Assembly (NCBI GenBank): GCA_051016205.1 | Contig: CP136534.1 | Coordinates: forward strand, 1,178,001 to 1,242,000 | Direction: 5' to 3' | DNA length: 64,000 nt | DNA from: Acuticoccus sp051016205 | Lineage (GTDB): Bacteria > Pseudomonadota > Alphaproteobacteria > Rhizobiales > Amorphaceae | Shown: positions 1 to 8,426 of the stretch, in pieces | Layout: each line of letters opens with the position of its first letter | Numbering within the stretch: position 1 is the stretch's first letter | The notes under the pieces: model-generated | Seen by the model: only the letters and a program-made list of their open reading frames with translations | Told to the model about the DNA's origin: nothing | Databases searched by the model: none | Position numbers and translations under genes: made by a program

Positions 1-674
1 TCGGGGAAAGTGACGTTGACGACGCGGTCCTCTCCGGCGGAGGCGCCGGTGAGCTGCTCCTCGAAGCCTGGGATGAACCGGCCGGCGCCAATCACGATGT
101 CAATGTCTTCCGCGGTGCCGCCTTCAAAGGCTTCATCGTCCACCTTGCCGACAAAATCGATCTTCAAGCGGTCGCCGTCTTCTGCGGCGCGCTCGACGGC
201 CTCGTAGTCGCGGTTGCGCTTGGCAAGCTCGTCGATTTCCTTGTCGAGCTCTTCCTCGGTGATCTCCACCACGGGGCGCTCGACGGCAATGGTATCGAGC
301 CCTGATACCTCGATGGGGGGCAGCACTTCGTATTCGATGCTGAAGGCAAGGTCGCCGCGGCCTTCGATGACCTCGGTGATGGAGCCTTCGTCCATATTGA
401 CGTCGGGCTGGAGCGCGGGCTTCTCGTCGCGCGCTTCGACAGCACCCTTCACGCTCTCGCTCATCACATCGTTGATGACCTCGGCCATCGCGGATTTGCC
501 GTAGACCTTGCGCAGGTGCGACATCGGCACCTTGCCCGGCCGGAAGCCCTTCAGCTGCACCTTCGTGCGCAGATCGTCCAAATAGGTGGCAAGCCGGCTG
601 TCGAGCGTCGCCTGGGGAACCACCACTTTCAATTCCCGCTGCAAGCCCTCCGCGCGGGTTTCCGTGACTTCCAT
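1..674 (-). CDS. tig: trigger factor (3' end cut by window)
   Basis: Ribosome-associated chaperone and peptidyl-prolyl isomerase that binds nascent chains at the exit tunnel. Reading the minus strand from the ATG at 674 gives MEVTETRAEGLQRELKVVV, the typical trigger factor N-terminus. The ribosome-docking signature follows as GFRPGKVP, near residue 46 (family consensus G-F-R-x-G-x-x-P). The start of the FKBP-like domain is visible later (DGDRLKIDFVGKVDDEAFEGG region). About 224 codons are present; the family is usually 430-480 aa, so the substrate-binding C-terminal half lies outside. It is divergent from the VOC gene at 814, with about 140 bp between them. Identification is firm; only the C-terminus is unseen. 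Confidence 0.95.
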   Translation of the reverse strand, partial: MEVTETRAEGLQRELKVVVPQATLDSRLATYLDDLRTKVQLKGFRPGKVPMSHLRKVYGKSAMAEVINDVMSESVKGAVEARDEKPALQPDVNMDEGSITEVIEGRGDLAFSIEYEVLPPIEVSGLDTIAVERPVVEITEEELDKEIDELAKRNRDYEAVERAAEDGDRLKIDFVGKVDDEAFEGGTAEDIDIVIGAGRFIPGFEEQLTGASAGEDRVVNVTFP

Positions 675-813
675 GGTCTCACTTTCCGCGAGTGCGTGTG
701 TTATCGTTCCTGACGGGCGCCTCATGTCGCCCTCAGGACGCGAAAGTCAATGGCCGCGCCGTTTTCCCGCCGTCGCGACGGTGTTGGCGCTGCCTTATGA
801 TGCGGGGCCGTCA

Positions 814-1212
814 ATGACCTCACGCGTGATCCCGACCGTGCGCTACAGGGATGCAGCGGTGATGGCCGATTGGCTATGTACGGTCTTTGGCTTCACCAAG
901 CAATTGGTCGTACCGGGCGAGGATGGGGCGATTGTCCATGCCCAACTCACCCTTGGCACAGGCATGATCATGCTGGGCACGCACCAGGACGATGCGTTTG
1001 GTGCGCTGATGGACCCTGCCGAGCCTGCCACACCGGTGACGCAAAGCGCCTATCTGATTGTCGATGATCCTGACGCCGTCTATGCCCGCGCCAGGGACAA
1101 CGGCGCCGTCATCGTCATGGAGATCAAGGACGAGGACTATGGGGGCCGCGGCTTCTCCTGCCGCGACCCTGAAGGGCAGGTTTGGAACGTCGGCAGCTAC
1201 GATCCCTGGTAG
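814..1212 (+). CDS. VOC / glyoxalase-like family protein
   Basis: A 132-aa protein of the vicinal-oxygen-chelate superfamily. The N-terminal half has the strand-helix pattern TVRYRDAAVMADWLCTVFGF and the C-terminal half has the closing strand CRDPEGQVWNVGSY, as in PhnB/glyoxalase-like proteins that bind a metal and a small substrate. I chose the ATG at 814 because the family begins directly with the P-x-x-x-Y-x-D strand; an upstream extension of the frame reaches across the trigger factor start and looks non-coding. The substrate cannot be told from sequence: VOC members include dioxygenases, glyoxalases and drug-binding proteins. It stands alone between the divergent trigger factor gene and a short terminator-like hairpin. 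Confidence 0.8.
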   Translation: MTSRVIPTVRYRDAAVMADWLCTVFGFTKQLVVPGEDGAIVHAQLTLGTGMIMLGTHQDDAFGALMDPAEPATPVTQSAYLIVDDPDAVYARARDNGAVIVMEIKDEDYGGRGFSCRDPEGQVWNVGSYDPW

Positions 1213-1223
1213 CTGCCTCCTGG

Positions 1224-1256
1224 GGCGCGCCGAACGCGCCACGCGCCGCGCGTTTT
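1224..1256 (+). terminator. two GC-rich hairpins ending in TTTT
   Basis: GGCGCG (1224-1229) pairs with CGCGCC (1235-1240) around a 5-nt loop. ACGCG (1241-1245) pairs with CGCGT (1249-1253), followed by T residues to 1256. The position, 12 bp after the VOC stop, fits a rho-independent terminator for that gene, though the T run is short. Confidence 0.5.
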
Positions 1257-1333
1257 CACGATCGCCGATGCCCAGACTACACGCGCCCAACAAAGCCCTT
1301 GGTTGGCGAATGACGGGATGGTGGCAGCATCAC

Positions 1334-2104
1334 TCATGAGGGTGTGACGGGCGCGCAGGCGCCAACGCCAACCGTGGAGCCTGGCGCGGCAGGTAAAGTC
1401 TTGTGTGGCGTCTTGAGGGAGGTGGCCAGCTTGCCTTGCGGGCGCGGCAGGCGGGGTGCGCGGCGCTTTGGTGCACGGGCACTTTGGTCAGGCACTTTCG
1501 ACAGGACGGCGACTGGCCAGCCCAGTTCGCAGCGAAGGGTGGCAAGGGCATCGAGGCTGACCTCCATGAGGCCAAGGTGGACCGGGGCGCCGAAGCGGGC
1601 GGTGGTGCCCACGACATCGATCCTCGCGCCCGCCCAGCGCCACATCCTCAGGCGCGCATCGTCGAAGTTGGACAGGTACGCCTCAACGCCGTTCATGACA
1701 CCGAACTCCAGCCCGGCCAGCAGCATATGGCGCAGAATGTCGAGGCGTTCATGATCGCGGCCGTGGGCGCGGATCAAATCGTCGTTGATGCAAAGGCGCG
1801 TTGCCTCCCACACCAAAGGGGTCTGGAAGGCGACGGCGTCGGGTAGGGTGTCGGCGAAGGTGTCGGCAAGGAGTGTCGGGCCGTGGCTCGGCATCAGCCT
1901 GACGCAGGCATAAAGGTGTTGGCCTGTGGGGTCGGTGTGCATCAGGTAGGCGGGGTTGAAGGTGTCGTAGACGTCCCGCTCTTCACCGTTTTCGGCCTGG
2001 ACCCAGCCCAACTCGTCGGCAAACACCTTGGCGCGCAGCCGGAACATCTGATCCATCAATGACAAGACTTGGTGTTGGTTGTGCGGTTCGACGATGAAGT
2101 ACAT
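1334..2104 (-). CDS. luxI: N-acyl-homoserine-lactone synthase (LuxI family)
   Basis: Makes an acyl-homoserine lactone signal from S-adenosylmethionine and an acyl-ACP or acyl-CoA. The conserved LuxI residues are visible: R-x-x-x-F near residues 19-25 (RLRAKVFADELGW), then W, the E-x-D-x-F/Y stretch (ERDVYDTFNPAYLM), R in YACVRLMP, and E-x-x-R in VWEATRLCI. The start at 2104 gives MYFIVEPHNQHQ, the usual short LuxI N-terminus; a longer in-frame upstream extension is not family-like. Length is 256 aa against the usual 190-220. The surplus is a basic, proline-rich tail of about 45 residues with no domain I recognise. No luxR-type gene is adjacent or elsewhere in the window, so this is an orphan synthase here. 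It is divergent from lepA, with 239 bp between them. Confidence 0.92.
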   Translation of the reverse strand: MYFIVEPHNQHQVLSLMDQMFRLRAKVFADELGWVQAENGEERDVYDTFNPAYLMHTDPTGQHLYACVRLMPSHGPTLLADTFADTLPDAVAFQTPLVWEATRLCINDDLIRAHGRDHERLDILRHMLLAGLEFGVMNGVEAYLSNFDDARLRMWRWAGARIDVVGTTARFGAPVHLGLMEVSLDALATLRCELGWPVAVLSKVPDQSARAPKRRAPRLPRPQGKLATSLKTPHKTLPAAPGSTVGVGACAPVTPS

Positions 2105-2192
2105 GCGGTGATCTCGCCCCCTGATTGACGAGATCAGTCTATTTTCAGCCAATACTGGTGAGGATGGCTGGGCGTTCTGCCACCGGAGGCGA

Positions 2193-2228
2193 CAAACAAT
2201 CTGACAACGAGGAGTCCCAGATTGTTTG
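2193..2228. repeat. perfect 11-bp inverted repeat in the luxI-lepA intergenic region
   Basis: CAAACAATCTG (2193-2203) is repeated exactly in inverse as CAGATTGTTTG (2218-2228) with a 14-bp spacer. The arms are AT-rich, unlike a terminator stem, and the centre lies about 106 bp upstream of luxI and 134 bp upstream of lepA. A dimeric regulator site is the simplest reading. It is longer-spaced than a classical 20-bp lux box, so assignment to a LuxR protein is not supported. Confidence 0.45.
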
Positions 2229-2241
2229 CGGTGCATTGCCG

Positions 2242-2288
2242 TTATCCCCGGCCACCAAAGACTTAATCCCCGCGCCGAACGGGGATAA
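2242..2288 (+). other. alternative hairpins in the lepA leader
   Basis: CGGGGATAA (2280-2288) can pair with TTATCCCCG (2242-2250, 9 bp). Its first seven bases can instead pair with the nearer ATCCCCG (2266-2272). The two pairings exclude each other. They lie 56-100 nt upstream of the lepA start, so they may be in its leader RNA. Whether a transcript covers them is unknown. Confidence 0.3.
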
Positions 2289-2343
2289 AAGGGCACACCC
2301 CAACGCCTTTGCCGGGCGGCATCGGGGTGCTATCTGTCCCCCC

Positions 2344-4194
2344 ATGAACGAGCATGCACGGCCCGACTCCCTTTCTGAGGACGCACAGACTGGCGCCCGC
2401 CCGGTGAAGACCGTGCGCAACTTTTCCATTGTCGCCCACATCGACCATGGCAAATCCACCCTCGCCGATCGGCTGATCCAGGAAACAGGCTCTCTCACTA
2501 GTCGTGAGATGAAGGAGCAAATCCTTGATTCTATGGACATTGAGAGGGAGCGGGGCATCACCATCAAGGCGCAAACCGTGCGCCTGTTGTACAACGCGAA
2601 GGACGGCGTCACCTACACGCTGAACCTCATCGATACGCCCGGCCATGTGGACTTTGCCTATGAGGTGAACCGTTCGCTTGCCGCCTGCGAGGGCTCACTC
2701 TTGGTGGTGGACGCCTCCCAAGGGGTTGAGGCGCAGACCCTCGCCAACGTCTACCAGGCCATCGACAACGACCACGAGATCATCACCGTCCTCAACAAAG
2801 TGGACCTTCCGGCGGCCGAGCCTGAGCGCATTCGCGAGCAGGTGGAGGAGGTGATCGGCCTCGACGCCTCCGAGGCGGTTTTGATCTCCGCCAAGACCGG
2901 CCTTGGCATTCCCGACGTGCTTGAGGCCATCGTCAATCGTCTGCCGCCACCCAAGGGCGACGCCGACGCGCCGTTGAAGGCAATGCTGATCGACAGCTGG
3001 TACGACACGTATCTTGGCGTCGTGACGCTTGTACGCATGATCGACGGGTCTTTGAAAAAGGGCCAGAAGATCAAGATGATGGGGACGGGTGCGGTCTACC
3101 CGGTGGACAAGGTGGGCGTCTTTACGCCGAAGATGCTCGAGGTGGACGCGCTGGGGCCCGGCGAGATCGGTTTCATCATCGCAGGCATCAAAGAGGTGGC
3201 CGACACCCGCGTCGGCGACACCATCACCGATGAGCGCCGTCCCGCCGCAGCGCCCCTGCCAGGCTTCCGCCCCGCCGTCCCGGTGGTGTTCTGCGGCCTC
3301 TTCCCGGTCGATGCGGCGGACTTTGAGGATTTGCGCGCCGCCATGGGCAAGCTGCGCCTCAACGATGCCAGCTTCTCCTTCGAGATGGAGACCTCCGCGG
3401 CGCTCGGCTTTGGTTTCCGCTGCGGCTTTTTGGGCCTCTTACACCTAGAAATCATCCAGGAGAGGCTTGAGCGCGAGTTCAATCTGGATCTCATCGCCAC
3501 CGCGCCGTCGGTGGTCTATCGCCTGGCCTTGTCCAACGGTGAGGTGAAGGAGCTTCACAACCCCGTCGACATGCCCGACGCCAATGAGATCGACGAGATC
3601 GAAGAACCCTGGATCAAGGCGACGATCTTGACGCCTGACGAGTATCTGGGCGGGATTTTGAAATTGTGCCAGGAGCGGCGGGGCATTCAGACAGAGCTGT
3701 CTTATGTGGGCAGCCGCGCCATGGTCACCTACGAACTTCCCCTCAACGAGGTGGTGTTTGATTTTTATGACCGCCTGAAATCCGTCTCCAAAGGCTACGC
3801 CTCGTTCGATTATGCGCTGTCGGACTATCGCTCAGGCGACCTTGTGCGCATGAATATCCTCGTCAACTCAGAGCCTGTGGATGCGCTCGCCATGCTCGTC
3901 CACCGCTCCCAGGCGGAGCGGCGTGGCCGTGCCATGTGCGAAAAGCTGAAAGAGCTGATCCCCCAGCACATGTTCGTGATCCCCATTCAGGCGGCCATCG
4001 GGGGGCGGATCATTGCGCGCGAAACCATTCGCGCCCTCAGGAAAGACGTGACCGCCAAGTGCTACGGGGGCGATGCCACCCGCAAACGCAAGCTGTTGGA
4101 GAAGCAGAAGGCGGGTAAGAAGAAGATGCGCCAGTTCGGCAAGGTGGAGATTCCGCAGGAGGCCTTCATCGCTGCCTTGAAGGTGGACGGGTAG
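2344..4194 (+). CDS. lepA: elongation factor 4 (LepA)
   Basis: Translational GTPase that back-translocates or remodels stalled ribosomes and cycles between cytosol and membrane. The G1 loop is AHIDHGKST (about residue 30), G3 is DTPGHVDF, and G4 is NKVDLP. The C-terminal LepA domain is rich in Lys/Arg and ends in the typical QKAGKKKMRQFGKVEIPQEAF-type tail (about residues 590-612). From the ATG at 2344 the length is 616 aa, close to the usual 600. I preferred this ATG because the N-terminal extension ahead of VRNFSIVAHIDHG is short in the family; the reading frame stays open upstream but gives no similarity. It is followed after 71 bp by a LacI-type regulator in the same direction. Confidence 0.96.
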   Translation: MNEHARPDSLSEDAQTGARPVKTVRNFSIVAHIDHGKSTLADRLIQETGSLTSREMKEQILDSMDIERERGITIKAQTVRLLYNAKDGVTYTLNLIDTPGHVDFAYEVNRSLAACEGSLLVVDASQGVEAQTLANVYQAIDNDHEIITVLNKVDLPAAEPERIREQVEEVIGLDASEAVLISAKTGLGIPDVLEAIVNRLPPPKGDADAPLKAMLIDSWYDTYLGVVTLVRMIDGSLKKGQKIKMMGTGAVYPVDKVGVFTPKMLEVDALGPGEIGFIIAGIKEVADTRVGDTITDERRPAAAPLPGFRPAVPVVFCGLFPVDAADFEDLRAAMGKLRLNDASFSFEMETSAALGFGFRCGFLGLLHLEIIQERLEREFNLDLIATAPSVVYRLALSNGEVKELHNPVDMPDANEIDEIEEPWIKATILTPDEYLGGILKLCQERRGIQTELSYVGSRAMVTYELPLNEVVFDFYDRLKSVSKGYASFDYALSDYRSGDLVRMNILVNSEPVDALAMLVHRSQAERRGRAMCEKLKELIPQHMFVIPIQAAIGGRIIARETIRALRKDVTAKCYGGDATRKRKLLEKQKAGKKKMRQFGKVEIPQEAFIAALKVDG

Positions 4195-4265
4195 GGGCCT
4201 TCGCACCCCGGCAAGACAGGCCGAAGCGACCAAAAAAAGAAGACCTGACGGGAGAGGGGCGACCC

Positions 4266-5246
4266 GTGAAAACCACGGCCAAGGAGGTGGCCGCGCTGGC
4301 CGGTGTGTCGGTGTCGGCGGTCTCGCGCGCGTTCAGACCAGGGGCATCCATCTCCGAAGACAAGCGCGGACGCATCCTCGCCGCGGCGGATGAGCTTGGC
4401 TATCGCACCCCCTCAGGTCAGGTGATCTCCGAGCTTGCGACGGGCACCATCGCCGTCGTGATGGGCGATGTGGCGAACCCGTTCTACCCCACCGTTCTTG
4501 AGGCGCTGAGCCAAGAGCTTTTCCGCCGTGGTCGCCGGCTCATCCTTCACGTGGCACCCAAGGGGCAGGATGTCGATGCGGTGATGCGCCAGGTGCTCGA
4601 CTACCGCGCCGATGGGGCGATCATCACCTCCACCTTGCTCTCTTCCCAGTTGGCAAGTGCATGCAGGACACGGCGCCTGCCGGTGGTTCTGTTCAACAGG
4701 ACGCAGCCTGGGTCAGGCATCAGCGCGGTGTGCTGCGACAACTATGCCGGTGGGCAGGACATTGGCCGCCGGCTTGTGGAGCGGGGCTGCAGGCGGATCG
4801 CATTTATCGGCGGGCTTGAGGACACCTCCACCCACCTTGAGAGGCGGCGGGGCTTCTACAAGGTCTTGAGCGAGGCGGGGCTCGGGGTGGTGCAGGAGCG
4901 CTCGGGCGCATTTTGCTACGCCACCGCCTACAGCGCAGCGCTCGACCTTTTGGGGGAGAGGCCGCGGCCGGATGCGATTTTCTGCGCCAATGACGTGATG
5001 GCGCTGGCAGCCATCGATGCGGCCAAATCCCTCGGCCTGCGTGCCCCCGACGACCTTGCCATTGTCGGCTTTGACGACATTCCGATGGCGGCCTGGCAGT
5101 CCTACCGGCTGACCACAGTGCGCCAGCGCATGCGCCAGATGATTGCCGACGCGCTGGATCTGATCGAACAGGCCATCGAGGACCCTGCCATTGAAGGGGC
5201 GATCCGCATGGCGCCTGGCAAACTCATCGTCCGCGACACGGGGTAA
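4266..5246 (+). CDS. LacI-family transcriptional regulator
   Basis: A 326-aa repressor with an N-terminal helix-turn-helix (TAKEVAALAGVSVSAVSRAF, residues 4-23) and a periplasmic-binding-protein-like sensor domain (IAVVMGDVANPFYPTVLEAL onwards). The last third carries the family signatures FCANDVMALAAIDAAKSLG and VGFDDIPMA. The hinge segment between HTH and sensor is close to standard. It lies directly upstream of, and parallel to, the TAXI-TRAP/aldolase/HisD-like operon (184 bp to the next start), so it probably controls that operon in response to the imported compound or an intermediate. A palindromic TTGCAA-based site in the gap (5288-5322) is a candidate operator. The ligand is unknown. 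Confidence 0.9.
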   Translation: MKTTAKEVAALAGVSVSAVSRAFRPGASISEDKRGRILAAADELGYRTPSGQVISELATGTIAVVMGDVANPFYPTVLEALSQELFRRGRRLILHVAPKGQDVDAVMRQVLDYRADGAIITSTLLSSQLASACRTRRLPVVLFNRTQPGSGISAVCCDNYAGGQDIGRRLVERGCRRIAFIGGLEDTSTHLERRRGFYKVLSEAGLGVVQERSGAFCYATAYSAALDLLGERPRPDAIFCANDVMALAAIDAAKSLGLRAPDDLAIVGFDDIPMAAWQSYRLTTVRQRMRQMIADALDLIEQAIEDPAIEGAIRMAPGKLIVRDTG

Positions 5247-5287
5247 CATCGCCAAACTGGCCTATGCATGGGGTTGGCAAAGATGCA

Positions 5288-5322
5288 ATTTTTGCAAGTC
5301 ATATAGAAATATTTGCAAAAAT
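5288..5322. promoter_or_regulatory. inverted repeat upstream of the TAXI operon, candidate LacI operator
   Basis: ATTTTTGCAA (5288-5297) and its exact inverse TTGCAAAAAT (5313-5322) flank a 15-bp AT-rich spacer. Each arm also contains the small palindrome TTGCAA. The pair sits between the LacI gene and the first transporter gene, in the only AT-rich patch of the gap. Binding by the adjacent LacI protein is inferred from position only; the arms lack the central CG common in LacI-family operators. Confidence 0.45.
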
Positions 5323-5429
5323 GCACGGCGTCCACTACCCGCTGTGACCGCATCGCGGGTCATACTTTCGATGCCTCACATCGACGGGCTCAACGCCCGC
5401 AGCACCCGAGAACCCCGGGAGGACGCTAC

Positions 5430-6395
5430 ATGAAGACAATCCTTACCACCGCTCTGGCGGGCGCCGTTGCGGTCGCGCTCACTGCAGGCACGGCCGGCGC
5501 TGAAACGCGCCTCGCCTTTGGTGCCACCAACGCACAAAGCTCGCACTACGCCTACTTCGCCGCGCTCGCGAAAATCATCAACGACGCCTATCCCGACGAG
5601 TATCAGGCCTCGGTGGTGGAAACCGGCGCCACGGTCGACAATCTTAAGCGCATGGACCGCGGTCAGCTGGACATCGGCCTCATCACCACGTCATCGCTGT
5701 TTCACGCCTACAACGGCAAGAAGGCCTTCGACGGTCGCCCTATCGAGTCCAAGCTCCTCTGGGCTTACTCGCTTGCGCCGCAAAACGTTGTCGTGCGCAG
5801 GGACTCTGACGTCTCCTCCATCGCCGAGCTTGCCGGCCGCAAGATGGGTCCTGGCATGCGCGGCTCCTCCACAGAGGCCACCTCGCAGGACGTGTTTGCC
5901 CTTTTCGGTGTTGAGCCTGACTGGGTGCGCGGCTCTAACTCAGAGCTTGCCTCTGCCATTAAGGACAACCGCTCCGTCGGCTTCGTGAAGAGCGCTGTGG
6001 GCACCAGCTTCGACGCACTGACCACCGACATTGCCGCCTTCACGCCTGTCCAGGTGCTGGGCCTCACCGACGAGCAGCGCGAGATGATCCGCGAGAAGCT
6101 GCCAGAACTCTCCCTGGTGGAGATGCCCGGCGGCGACATGGAAAACTCAGGCCCCTATAACACGTGGGGCTTCATGATCGGCGTGTCGGCCCGTCCTGAC
6201 CTTGATGAGGAGACCGCTTACGACATCGTCAAAGCCGTCATGGAAAATACCGAAGCCCAGGAAGCGGCCTTCCCCGCGCTCAAAGGCTCCAACCTTGCCG
6301 AATTGACGCTGAAATACGCGACGAGCCCGCTCCACCCCGGCGCCATCCGCTACTACGAGGAAGCCGGCCTCACCGTTCCTGACCACCTGAAGTGA
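5430..6395 (+). CDS. TAXI-family TRAP transporter substrate-binding protein
   Basis: Periplasmic receptor of a TRAP transporter, 321 aa. The start at 5430 gives a clear Sec signal peptide (MKTILTTALAGAVAVALTAG, cut near AGA-ET). Mature sequence shows the TAXI hallmarks: GATNAQSSHYAYFAALAKIIN near the N-terminus, a 'gldNL-like' segment (TVDNLKRMDRGQLDIGL), and VGFVKSAVGTSFDALTTDI. TAXI receptors pair with fused DctMQ permeases, which is what follows 117 bp downstream. Ligands of the family are mostly unknown (glutamate/2-oxoglutarate in a few cases). It leads the operon with the permease, an HpcH/HpaI aldolase and a HisD-family dehydrogenase, suggesting uptake of a hydroxylated organic acid or sulfonate; the ligand is not identified. 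Confidence 0.88.
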   Translation: MKTILTTALAGAVAVALTAGTAGAETRLAFGATNAQSSHYAYFAALAKIINDAYPDEYQASVVETGATVDNLKRMDRGQLDIGLITTSSLFHAYNGKKAFDGRPIESKLLWAYSLAPQNVVVRRDSDVSSIAELAGRKMGPGMRGSSTEATSQDVFALFGVEPDWVRGSNSELASAIKDNRSVGFVKSAVGTSFDALTTDIAAFTPVQVLGLTDEQREMIREKLPELSLVEMPGGDMENSGPYNTWGFMIGVSARPDLDEETAYDIVKAVMENTEAQEAAFPALKGSNLAELTLKYATSPLHPGAIRYYEEAGLTVPDHLK

Positions 6396-6466
6396 TGCCG
6401 TCCCTCTGACGGCACGCCAACGGACGGGGCGCCAACCCGCGGCCGACCGGGCTTTCTCCGGTCGGC
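6396..6466 (+). other. two strong hairpins between binding-protein and permease genes
   Basis: TGCCGTC (6396-6402) pairs with GACGGCA (6408-6414). GCCGACCGG (6442-6450) pairs perfectly over 9 bp with CCGGTCGGC (6458-6466) around a 7-nt loop. No T run follows. Hairpins at this place commonly protect the abundant binding-protein mRNA or partly terminate transcription before the permease; that role is inferred. Confidence 0.5.
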
Positions 6467-6512
6467 GACAACAGCGGCGCGCCCTTTCCCGATAAAAGTG
6501 GAGGAACGCGCC

Positions 6513-8414
6513 ATGGCCGAAGCCGGCATCAAGCCCCTCACCTTGAGGGAGAAGGCGACCGCGCTTCTTGCGATCTCGCTGGGCGGCTTTGTTTTTTACA
6601 CCTCGTTCATGGGACCGTTCGAGACGCTGATTCAGCGGTCCGTGTTCGTGGCGATGATCGTGACGCTTGCGGTGTTGATGTATCCGCTGTTCGGCGGAAC
6701 CAGGCTGCGGCCCGTCGGCATTTTGATCGACCTTGGCATCGTTGCCATCACCACCACGTCGATGGTCTACATCATCACCAATTTCGAGCGGATCATGAAC
6801 GATCTGCCCTGGGCGACCCCGCTCGACATGGTGCTGTGCTTTGCGACGCTCGCCTCCGTATTGGAACTGGCCCGGCGCACCTCCAACTGGGTCTTTCCCA
6901 TCATCGTCATTGCCTCCGTGGCGTATGCGTTTTTCGGCTGGATCATTCCCGGCCAGTTCGGTCACCGCGGCTTCGATGTGGGGTATCTGACCGAAATTAT
7001 CTTCCTGTCGGACCGCGGTCTGTGGGGGATGCTGGTCAATGTGGCCTCCACCACGTTGGCTGCCTTCGTCCTGTTCGGCGCGATCTTGCTGCACACAGGG
7101 GCAGGGGAGACGTTTTTCGACCTGTCGGCGCGGCTCGGCGGCTCGCGCCCTGGCGGTGCCGCGAAGATTGCAACGCTCGCCTCCGGCTTTTTCGGGGCCA
7201 TTAACGGGTCCACGGTGGCGAACGTTGCGACCACGGGGAACTTTACCATCCCCTTGATGAAGCGGCTGAAGTACCCGCCGTCCTATGCTGGCGCGGTGGA
7301 GGCCATCGCCTCAACAGGCGGGCAGTTGGCGCCGCCCATTATGGGGACGGCCGCCTTCGTCATGGCTGAGGTGGTGAACGTCAACTACTGGACCATTGCC
7401 CTTGCGGGGGTGTTGCCTGCGTTCCTGTTCTATCTTGGCGTCTACACCACCGTGCATGTGATTGCGCGGCGCCAGCACTTCCGTCCCGTCGATGCCAGCG
7501 AACTGCCCGACTGGCGCCATGCGCTGAGGCTGTCGCGCATTGCGCCGATCCTGGCGGCCATCGGTGGGCTCGCGTTCGGCATTTTCAACGGCAACTCGGT
7601 GGAGTTGACCGCCTGCTACGGCATGATTGCGATGCTTGTGGCCGTTGCTGTCGCCCGCCTTGCCACAGGGCAGAGCCTGACGGAGGTGGTGCGCATTATC
7701 ATCCGCGCCCTGCAGGAAGGCGGCCGCGGTGTGGTCATCGTCGGCGTCCTCCTCGTGGGGGCGCAGGTGTTCGTGGCGATGATCAACCTCACCGGCCTTG
7801 GGGTTGCCACCACGGCGGCGGTCTTGTCCATCGGGCAAGGGCAGATCTGGCTGATTGCGATCCTGATGGCAGTGGTGTGCCTTATCGCCGGCATGGGGCT
7901 GCCGACGTCGGCAGCCTACGTGATGGTGGCGGCGGTGTTTGCACCAGCGCTGATCCAGCAAGGGCTCGACCCGCTGACGGTGCACATGTTCGTGCTGTAC
8001 TATGCCGCCCTGTCGGTGATCACCCCGCCGGTGTGCCTTGGTGTATTCGTGGCAGCTTCCATCGCGCAGACCTCGTGGATGAAGACGGCGGTGCAGACGC
8101 TTCGCCTTGGGGCGACGGCCTATGTGCTTCCCATGCTCTTCCTGGTCTACCCGGGGATGTTGGGCAACGGTGGGACGGAGGCTGTGGTCCACGCGCTTGT
8201 GTCTGGCGCGGTCTTCACCCTTTCGGCGGCAAATCTTTTGGGTGGGACGCGGCTTCCGGGCGGGCCGTTGATGGCCGTTGCCTGGCTTGTGCCTGCGGTG
8301 CTGGCCTTGATGCCCGGCATCGCGCCCACGGTGATCGGCGCCATCATGCTGGGCGGTCTCATGTGGCTCGCCCGCGGCAAGTTCGCCGCCGCCCCCTCAA
8401 CAGTCGACCCCTAA
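6513..8414 (+). CDS. TRAP transporter permease, fused DctQ-DctM type
   Basis: Inner-membrane secondary transporter, 633 aa, combining the small (DctQ-like, about residues 1-170) and large (DctM-like, about 180-630) TRAP subunits in one chain, as usual for TAXI systems. Many hydrophobic segments are visible. The DctM signatures include NGSTVANVATTGNFTIPLMK and IASTGGQLAPPIMGTAAF, followed later by MGLPTSAAYVMVA and VITPPVCLGVFVAA. I chose the ATG at 6513 because GTGGAGGA at 6498-6505 makes a good ribosome binding site for it; an upstream GTG overlaps that site. It lies between the TAXI receptor and the aldolase (12 bp gap), clearly one operon. Confidence 0.92.
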   Translation: MAEAGIKPLTLREKATALLAISLGGFVFYTSFMGPFETLIQRSVFVAMIVTLAVLMYPLFGGTRLRPVGILIDLGIVAITTTSMVYIITNFERIMNDLPWATPLDMVLCFATLASVLELARRTSNWVFPIIVIASVAYAFFGWIIPGQFGHRGFDVGYLTEIIFLSDRGLWGMLVNVASTTLAAFVLFGAILLHTGAGETFFDLSARLGGSRPGGAAKIATLASGFFGAINGSTVANVATTGNFTIPLMKRLKYPPSYAGAVEAIASTGGQLAPPIMGTAAFVMAEVVNVNYWTIALAGVLPAFLFYLGVYTTVHVIARRQHFRPVDASELPDWRHALRLSRIAPILAAIGGLAFGIFNGNSVELTACYGMIAMLVAVAVARLATGQSLTEVVRIIIRALQEGGRGVVIVGVLLVGAQVFVAMINLTGLGVATTAAVLSIGQGQIWLIAILMAVVCLIAGMGLPTSAAYVMVAAVFAPALIQQGLDPLTVHMFVLYYAALSVITPPVCLGVFVAASIAQTSWMKTAVQTLRLGATAYVLPMLFLVYPGMLGNGGTEAVVHALVSGAVFTLSAANLLGGTRLPGGPLMAVAWLVPAVLALMPGIAPTVIGAIMLGGLMWLARGKFAAAPSTVDP

Positions 8415-8426
8415 GGCGAAACGCCC

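Noticed and set aside
2193..2228. Classical lux box
   Set aside because: Arms are 14 bp apart and the sequence does not have the compact ~20-bp dyad of known lux boxes.
4266..5246. LuxR-type partner for the luxI gene
   Set aside because: The nearest regulator downstream is a LacI protein with a sugar-type sensor domain, and it faces the TAXI operon.
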